In this document: positions 5,187-9,914 of the stretch, in pieces
How the letters are laid out: every line of letters starts with the position of its first letter
How positions within the stretch are numbered: position 1 is the first letter of the stretch
Assembly: GCA_021824055.1 (NCBI GenBank)
Contig: JAKALV010000110.1
Location: 1-9,914 of the forward strand
Length of the DNA stretch: 9,914 bases
Direction: 5' to 3'
From: Acidobacteriota bacterium
GTDB taxonomy: Bacteria; Acidobacteriota; Vicinamibacteria; Vicinamibacterales; SCN-69-37
Notes under the pieces: model-generated
Told to the model about the DNA's origin: nothing
Seen by the model: only the letters and a program-made list of their open reading frames with translations
The model's database searches: none
Made by a program: the position numbers and the translations under genes

Positions 5187-6353
5187 ATGAGCACGTTGTT
5201 CACCGTCACGCACCGGGACGGCGCCGCGCGCCGCGGCCGGCTCCGTTTGCCGCACGGCGTGGTGGAGACGCCGGTGTTCATGCCGGTGGGCACGCGCGCC
5301 GCTGTCAAAGGCGTCACGGGCGAACAACTGGAAGTGCTCGGCGCCGAGATCATTCTCGGCAACACGTACCATCTGCATCTCAGGCCGGGTGACGAGCTGA
5401 TCGCTCGCGCCGGCGGACTTCATAAGTTCATGGGTTGGACGCGGCCGATCCTGACCGACTCGGGCGGCTATCAAGTGTTCAGCCTCGCCGACCGCCGGAA
5501 GATCAGCGAGGAGGGCGTGGTCTTTCGTTCCCATCTCGACGGCAGCGCGCACCAGTTGACGCCGGAGTCGGCGGTGGATATTCAGGCGCGGCTCGGGTCC
5601 GATATTGCGATGATGTTCGACGAATGCCCGCCATGGCCCGCGGCCGAGGACGCCGTCGGTGACGCGGTGGAGCGCACGTTGCGCTGGGCGCGCCGCGGCC
5701 GCGAGCGTCTGCTGGCCCTGCGGTCCGGCGCGGTTACGGATGTGCCGCAAGCCACGCCCGGCCAGTTGCAGTTCGGCATCATTCAAGGCGGCACCTACCG
5801 GTCGCTGCGGGACCGCAGCGTGGCGGGCACCGTCGAAGTTGGCTTCGACGCGTACGCGATCGGTGGGCTGTCGGTCGGCGAGCCGGCCGAGACCATGTAC
5901 GACGTGGTGGCGCATACGGCGGCGCAGCTGCCGGAGGATCGTCCCCGGTACCTGATGGGCACCGGCACGCCGGTCGATCTTATCGAATCGGTCGCGCGCG
6001 GCATCGACATGTTCGACTGCGTGCTGCCGACCCGCAACGCGCGCAACGGCCAGCTGTTCACCCGCGACGGCGTGATCGTCATCAAGAATGCGCGCTACGC
6101 CGAAGACCGGCTGCCGCCCGATCCGGAGTGTGCCTGCTACACGTGCCGGCATCACAGCCGCGCGTACCTGCGCCACCTCTTCATGGCGGGCGAGATCACC
6201 GCGGCCACCCTTAACTCACTGCACAATCTGCACTTTTACCTTGACACTATGCGGGGTATTAGGAAGGCTATTGAGTTCGGAAACTTCGACAGCTTTCGTC
6301 AGGACTTTCTCCGGCGACAAGCGAAGTCCGAGAGGCAGACCAGGACCGAATGA
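5187..6353 (+). CDS. tgt: Queuine tRNA-ribosyltransferase (tRNA-guanine transglycosylase)
   Basis: The enzyme exchanges guanine-34 in GU(N) anticodon tRNAs for the queuosine precursor preQ1; 388 residues. The catalytic aspartates are visible: D91 in TDSGGYQVFSL (E. coli D89) and the nucleophile D277 in DMFDCVLPTRNARNG (E. coli D264). The substrate-pocket motifs DECPP, GIIQGG and GGLSVGEP are present. The zinc site is complete: C315, C317, C320 and H346, with the same spacing as E. coli C302/C304/C307/H333. A 10-15-residue insertion (around RSGAVTDVPQATPGQ) lies before GIIQGG. It is the first gene of the tgt-yajC-secD-secF cluster, and its TGA overlaps the yajC ATG (ATGA). The ATG at 5187 has only a weak AGG upstream. 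I saw no preQ1 riboswitch in the 16-bp leader, nor room for one. Confidence 0.97.
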   Translation: MSTLFTVTHRDGAARRGRLRLPHGVVETPVFMPVGTRAAVKGVTGEQLEVLGAEIILGNTYHLHLRPGDELIARAGGLHKFMGWTRPILTDSGGYQVFSLADRRKISEEGVVFRSHLDGSAHQLTPESAVDIQARLGSDIAMMFDECPPWPAAEDAVGDAVERTLRWARRGRERLLALRSGAVTDVPQATPGQLQFGIIQGGTYRSLRDRSVAGTVEVGFDAYAIGGLSVGEPAETMYDVVAHTAAQLPEDRPRYLMGTGTPVDLIESVARGIDMFDCVLPTRNARNGQLFTRDGVIVIKNARYAEDRLPPDPECACYTCRHHSRAYLRHLFMAGEITAATLNSLHNLHFYLDTMRGIRKAIEFGNFDSFRQDFLRRQAKSERQTRTE

Positions 6354-6700
6354 ATACTCCCCTTGTGATCGCCATGTCGCAACCCGGGCCGGGGCAGCCC
6401 AACATCGTCGTGCAGATGCTGCCGTTCGTGCTCATGCTGGGCATCTTCTATTTTCTGGTGCTGCGCCCCATGCGGACCCGTCAGAAGAAAGTCCAGGAGT
6501 TTCAGGCCGGTCTCAAGGTGGGCGACCGCGTGATCACCACCAGCGGGATCTACGGACAGATCACGAAGATCGGCGAAACCTCGATCAAACTGCAGATTGC
6601 AGATAAGATCACCATCGAAATTGCCCGCGCGGCCGTCGGCGGCCTCCAGGGACAGGAACCGGTTGTCCCGGTGAACAACGAGCAGGGCGGCTCCCTCTAA
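6350..6700 (+). CDS. yajC: Preprotein translocase subunit YajC
   Basis: A small inner-membrane subunit that associates with SecD-SecF in the Sec translocon; 116 residues. It has a short Pro/Gln-rich N-terminus, one membrane segment at about 19-38 (IVVQMLPFVLMLGIFYFLVL), the family signature RPMRTRQKKVQEFQAGLKVGD (39-59) and VITTSGIYGQI (61-71), then a small beta domain and an acidic/Gln-rich tail. The ATG overlaps the tgt stop by 4 nt, with AGGA a few bases upstream. An in-frame ATG at 6374 would also give a plausible YajC of 108 residues. secD begins 2 nt after the stop, so translation is probably coupled. Confidence 0.95.
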   Translation: MNTPLVIAMSQPGPGQPNIVVQMLPFVLMLGIFYFLVLRPMRTRQKKVQEFQAGLKVGDRVITTSGIYGQITKIGETSIKLQIADKITIEIARAAVGGLQGQEPVVPVNNEQGGSL

Positions 6701-6702
6701 TC

Positions 6703-8280
6703 ATGTACAAGAACCTTCGCTGGAAGCTGTTGACTATTCTTGCGGTCGCCGCCATTGCGATCGTCGCGTTCTATCCGCCCCAGAAGCGCATCCGTCTCGG
6801 GCTCGATCTGAAGGGCGGACTGCACCTCGTCCTGCAGGTGAAGACCGACGATGCCCTCAAGGTGGAAACGGAGACGAGCAGCGAACAGCTGCGGGAGGCC
6901 CTGAAGGCCCAGGGCATCATCGTGGGCGGCACGAAGGTGATCAGCCTGACCGAGTTCGAGATCGACGGGGTGCCGGCCGACAAGGACCAGCAGTTCCGGC
7001 AGATCTTCGACGCGCAGTACGGCGACTCCTTCAACCGGGAAAGCGGCGTCGGCGGCAACTACATCGCCCGCATGAAGCCGAACATCGAGGTCCAGCGGCG
7101 GGCCACGGCGGTCGAACAGTCGGTGCAGACGATCGAACGACGCGTCAACGAACTGGGCGTCTCGGAACCGATCGTGGCGCCCTACGGCACGGCCGGCAAC
7201 GAGATCATCGTCCAGTTGCCCGGCGTGACGGATCTGGCGCGCGCCAAGGAGATCATTCGGAGCACGGCGATCCTCGAGCTGCGGCTGATCGAGGGAGGGC
7301 CGGCGCCCGATCAGGCCACGTTGCTGGCCGCGACGGGCGGCCAGGTGCCGCCCGACATGGAAGTGCTCCAGGGGTCGGCGGGCACCAACGCGCCGGGCAG
7401 CACGGCGGTGAACGAGTTCTATCTGGTCCGGAAGGTATCGGCGATCACCGGCCGCGACTTGCGCAACGCGCGCGCCACGCTCGACGAGTACAACGCCCCG
7501 GCCGTCGGCTTCACGCTCAACAACAGCGGCGTGGCCAAGTTCAGCACGGTGACGGCCGCGAACGTCGGCCGCATTCTGGCGATCATTCTGGATAACCGCG
7601 TGGTGTCCACGCCCCGTATCGAGGGCGCCATCAACACCGCGGACGCGCGCATCACCGGCCGGTTCACCCAGCAGGAGGCGAACGATCTGGCGCTGGTGCT
7701 CCGGTCGGGCGCGCTGCCGGCGTCGCTCACGATCCTGGAACAGCGCGAGGTCGGCCCGACGCTCGGTGCCGACTCGGTCCGGTCCGGCGTCTATGCGTCG
7801 ATCATGGGCCTCGTGTTCGTGAGTCTGTTCATGCTGGTCTACTACCGGCTGGCCGGCATCAACGCGCTGGTGTCGATCGTCTTCAACCTCGTGATCCTGA
7901 TGGGTTTCATGGCCTATCTCGGCGCGGTCATGACGCTGCCCGGCATCGCCGGTTTCGTCCTGACGATCGGCATGGGCGTCGACTCGAACGTGCTGATCTT
8001 CGAGCGCATCCGCGAAGAGATCGCGGGAGGAAAAGGCGCGCGGCAGGCGCTGTCGGCCGGCTTCGATCGCGTCTTCATCACCATCGTGGACACCCACGTG
8101 TCGTCGCTGATTTCGGCGGCGTTCCTGTTCCAGTTCGGCACCGGCCCCATCCGGGGGTTTGCCACCACCTTGTTCTTCGGTCTCATTGCGAACGTCTTCA
8201 CGGCGGTCTTCGTCTCGCGCACGCTCTTCGAGCTGATCCTCTCGCGCAAGCCGACAGCCACCGCCAAGCTGAGCATCTAA
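6703..8280 (+). CDS. secD: Protein translocase subunit SecD
   Basis: An RND-superfamily Sec accessory protein. With SecF it uses the proton gradient to pull exported proteins out of SecYEG on the outer face of the inner membrane. It has 525 residues (E. coli 615). TM1 is at about 8-24, followed by the family motif LGLDLKGGLHLVL (32-44). A large extracytoplasmic region follows, with IERRVNELGVSEP and the second-half motif NVGRILAIILDNRVVSTP. Five further membrane segments start at about 364. TM4 contains TIGMGVDSNVLIFERIREE; D427 corresponds to the proton-relay Asp519 of E. coli SecD. The shorter length reflects a reduced periplasmic domain, common outside Gammaproteobacteria. It starts 2 nt after yajC and ends 3 nt before secF; no independent ribosome-binding site is obvious. 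Confidence 0.97.
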   Translation: MYKNLRWKLLTILAVAAIAIVAFYPPQKRIRLGLDLKGGLHLVLQVKTDDALKVETETSSEQLREALKAQGIIVGGTKVISLTEFEIDGVPADKDQQFRQIFDAQYGDSFNRESGVGGNYIARMKPNIEVQRRATAVEQSVQTIERRVNELGVSEPIVAPYGTAGNEIIVQLPGVTDLARAKEIIRSTAILELRLIEGGPAPDQATLLAATGGQVPPDMEVLQGSAGTNAPGSTAVNEFYLVRKVSAITGRDLRNARATLDEYNAPAVGFTLNNSGVAKFSTVTAANVGRILAIILDNRVVSTPRIEGAINTADARITGRFTQQEANDLALVLRSGALPASLTILEQREVGPTLGADSVRSGVYASIMGLVFVSLFMLVYYRLAGINALVSIVFNLVILMGFMAYLGAVMTLPGIAGFVLTIGMGVDSNVLIFERIREEIAGGKGARQALSAGFDRVFITIVDTHVSSLISAAFLFQFGTGPIRGFATTLFFGLIANVFTAVFVSRTLFELILSRKPTATAKLSI

Positions 8281-8283
8281 GTC

Positions 8284-9234
8284 ATGCAGATCTTTCATAA
8301 CGCCAACTACAACTTCATCAAATGGCGCTGGCACGCGCTGATCGTCTCGATGGTCATCATCTGGGGCGGCGTGGGCGCGATGTTCTTCAGGGGCGGCTTG
8401 CCCATGGGCATCGACTTCACCGGCGGCACCGTGGTCGTGGTCGAGTTCAAGCAGGCCACGCCGGAAGACGCGGTCCGCAAGGCGCTCGATCCGGTGAGCA
8501 CCGACAAGGTCGTGCAGGCGTACGGCCGTGAAACCGGCAAGCACCAGGTCATGATCCGGTTGCCGCTCGACACGAGCCAGGTGGAGCAGGGCGCCAACAT
8601 TGAAGAAGGGGCCCGGAAGATCGAAGCCGCGCTCAACGCGGCCAACCTGAATCCCACGATCATCAGCAAGGAGATCGTCGGCCCGCAGGTCGGCAAGGAC
8701 CTGCAGAGCAAGGGCCTCTGGGCCACGTTGACCGCGCTCGGCGGCATCCTGATCTACGTGGCATTCCGCTTCCGCCTGACCTTCGCGATCGGCGCCATCG
8801 TGGCGACGTTCCACGACATCCTGATCACGCTCGTGTTTCTGTGGGCGTTCCACTACGACATGTCCCTCAACATCATCGCGGCGATCCTCACGATCGCCGG
8901 CTACTCGGTGAACGATACGATCGTCGTCTTCGACCGCGTGCGCGAGAACCTGCGGACCATGCGCCGCGAACCGCTCGACGAAGTCGTGAACAAGAGCGTG
9001 AACCAGACGCTGGGCCGGACGGTCATCACGTCGGGCACGACGTTCCTCGCCGTGTTCGCGCTCTATCTGTGGGGCGGGGAAGTGCTGCGCGGGTTTGCCT
9101 TCACGATGCTGATCGGCATCATCACGGGCACGTACTCGACCGTGTTCATCGCCGCGTCCATCGCGATCATCCTGAGCCGCCGGACGCCGACGCAGGGCCC
9201 GGCCGGGGCCAAGGCGCGGCCCGTGCGCGCCTGA
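8284..9234 (+). CDS. secF: Protein translocase subunit SecF
   Basis: The inner-membrane partner of SecD; 316 residues, close to the E. coli length of 323. TM1 lies at about 15-33, followed by the signature MGIDFTGGTVVVVEF (41-55) and a periplasmic domain of about 85 residues. Five membrane segments follow from about 142 to 297. The fourth carries YSVNDTIVVFDRVRENLR, in which D217 corresponds to functionally required Asp213 of E. coli SecF. The C-terminal tail is short, basic and Ala/Pro-rich. The ATG follows the secD stop by 3 nt. Its TGA overlaps the ATG of a five-codon ORF (TGATG) that leads into uppP. Confidence 0.97.
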   Translation: MQIFHNANYNFIKWRWHALIVSMVIIWGGVGAMFFRGGLPMGIDFTGGTVVVVEFKQATPEDAVRKALDPVSTDKVVQAYGRETGKHQVMIRLPLDTSQVEQGANIEEGARKIEAALNAANLNPTIISKEIVGPQVGKDLQSKGLWATLTALGGILIYVAFRFRLTFAIGAIVATFHDILITLVFLWAFHYDMSLNIIAAILTIAGYSVNDTIVVFDRVRENLRTMRREPLDEVVNKSVNQTLGRTVITSGTTFLAVFALYLWGGEVLRGFAFTMLIGIITGTYSTVFIAASIAIILSRRTPTQGPAGAKARPVRA

Positions 9235-9251
9235 TGTTCGACCGTTTGTGA
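9234..9251 (+). other. Five-codon ORF linking the secF stop to the uppP start
   Basis: ATG at 9234 overlaps the secF TGA, and after MFDRL the TGA at 9249-9251 overlaps the GTG (GTGA) that starts uppP. It is either a re-initiation relay coupling uppP to secF, or the true N-terminus of UppP cut off by a one-base deletion. MFDRL joined to VILLTAALLG aligns in length with the usual UppP start. Confidence 0.3.
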
Positions 9252-9914
9252 TTCTCCTCACGGCCGCGCTGCTCGGCGTCATCCAGGGGCTGACCGAATT
9301 TCTGCCGGTGTCGTCGACCGCGCACCTGCTGATCGGCGCGCGACTGCTGCACTTTGACGACCCGGGCGGCATCTTCACCGTGACGATTCAGTTCGGGTCG
9401 ATTCTGGCCGTCATCTGGCTGTACCGCCAGAAGCTGACGTCGGTGTTGTTCGGACTGCCGTCGGATCCCGAAGCCCGGCGATTCGCCATGATGGTTGGCG
9501 TGGCGTTTCTGCCGGCGCTCGTGGCCGGTGCGCTCCTCGCCGACTTCGTCAAGAGCGTTTTGTACGAAAGCCCGAAGGTCATCGCCTGGGCGTTCATCGT
9601 GGGCGGCATCGTGATGCTGGTCGTCGAGAAGTTCCGGCCGGCCCCCGTCGTTCTGCACGCCGACGCCACGCCCATGGGGCGCGCGCTGGGCGTGGGCGTG
9701 TGCCAGACCCTCGCGCTCGTGCCGGGTGTCTCGCGCTCCGGCGCGACGATCGTCGGCGGCATGCTGATGGGGCTCGATCGGGCGGCGGCGGCGGAGTTCT
9801 CGTTCTTCCTGGCCATTCCGACCATGGCCGGCGCCTTCACCCACGACCTCTGGAAGGCGCGGCATGTGCTCGGACAAGGGCTCGGTCTCGAGATCGTCGT
9901 CGGGTTTGTGATGG
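9248..9914 (+). CDS. uppP: Undecaprenyl-diphosphatase (UppP/BacA), N-terminal part (runs off window)
   Basis: An integral membrane phosphatase that recycles undecaprenyl pyrophosphate to undecaprenyl phosphate, the lipid carrier for peptidoglycan. It is linked to bacitracin tolerance when overproduced. The frame from GTG 9248 has 222 codons, open to the window edge; the family is about 270 residues. The first signature, QGLTEFLPVSSTAHL (13-27), contains the equivalents of E. coli E21, S27 and H30 (E17, S23, H26). The second, LVPGVSRSGATIVGG, contains R163, equivalent to R174. Hydrophobic membrane segments alternate throughout. From this GTG the N-terminus is 4 residues shorter than E. coli UppP, and no Shine-Dalgarno is visible, so the start is uncertain. 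It follows secF by 13 nt on the same strand and is likely in the same transcript. Confidence 0.93.
   Translation, partial: MILLTAALLGVIQGLTEFLPVSSTAHLLIGARLLHFDDPGGIFTVTIQFGSILAVIWLYRQKLTSVLFGLPSDPEARRFAMMVGVAFLPALVAGALLADFVKSVLYESPKVIAWAFIVGGIVMLVVEKFRPAPVVLHADATPMGRALGVGVCQTLALVPGVSRSGATIVGGMLMGLDRAAAAEFSFFLAIPTMAGAFTHDLWKARHVLGQGLGLEIVVGFVM

Noticed and set aside
5109..6176. Minus-strand ORF of 355 codons opposite tgt
   Set aside because: It is antisense to a complete Tgt with all catalytic and zinc residues, and its composition is typical of a shadow frame.
6697..9378. Very long minus-strand ORF (893 codons) opposite secD, secF and the uppP start
   Set aside because: It is an antisense shadow of GC-rich coding DNA. 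The translation is Arg/His/Asp-rich without domains, and the opposite strand encodes unmistakable SecD, SecF and UppP.

Overview
The window is GC-rich bacterial chromosome carrying housekeeping and cell-envelope genes. Codons are strongly G/C-ending, leaders are short, and several genes start with GTG or lack a clear Shine-Dalgarno. The gene order, a lipoprotein joining HEAT repeats to a cyclophilin domain, and a dCK/dGK-type kinase beside accD would fit an Acidobacteriota-like lineage. That placement is inference from gene content, not a measured phylogeny.

Layout, left to right. Two genes run leftward: accD (5' part only; the rest lies outside the window) and, upstream of it, a deoxynucleoside kinase. 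Diverging from the kinase is a rightward lipoprotein gene encoding HEAT repeats plus a cyclophilin-type peptidyl-prolyl isomerase domain. Next comes an intergenic stretch of about 600 bp (3375-3973) with no conventional gene. It is not empty: it holds degenerate short repeats, a bidirectional hairpin terminator, a 16-codon lysine-rich ORF on the minus strand with a strong ribosome-binding site, a second minus-strand terminator, and a good sigma70-type promoter just past the ddl stop. Then comes leftward ddl (D-Ala-D-Ala ligase). Separated from it by only 16 bp, a rightward operon follows: tgt - yajC - secD - secF - uppP, the last truncated by the window edge.

How the genes fit together. tgt-yajC-secD-secF is the classical cluster of tRNA queuosine exchange plus the Sec accessory complex that completes protein export. 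uppP (undecaprenyl-pyrophosphate recycling) and ddl (D-Ala-D-Ala synthesis) both serve peptidoglycan. The predicted cyclophilin lipoprotein would act on exported proteins. accD supplies malonyl-CoA for membrane lipid and the kinase salvages deoxynucleosides.

The least ordinary part is 3548-3991 on the minus strand. A TTGACT-17 bp-TAATCT promoter lies in the ddl 3' flank, an intrinsic terminator about 75-100 nt downstream would define a small RNA, and beyond it sits the Lys-rich micro-ORF with its own terminator. The promoter has a palindrome in its spacer, half of which is repeated inside the last ddl codons.
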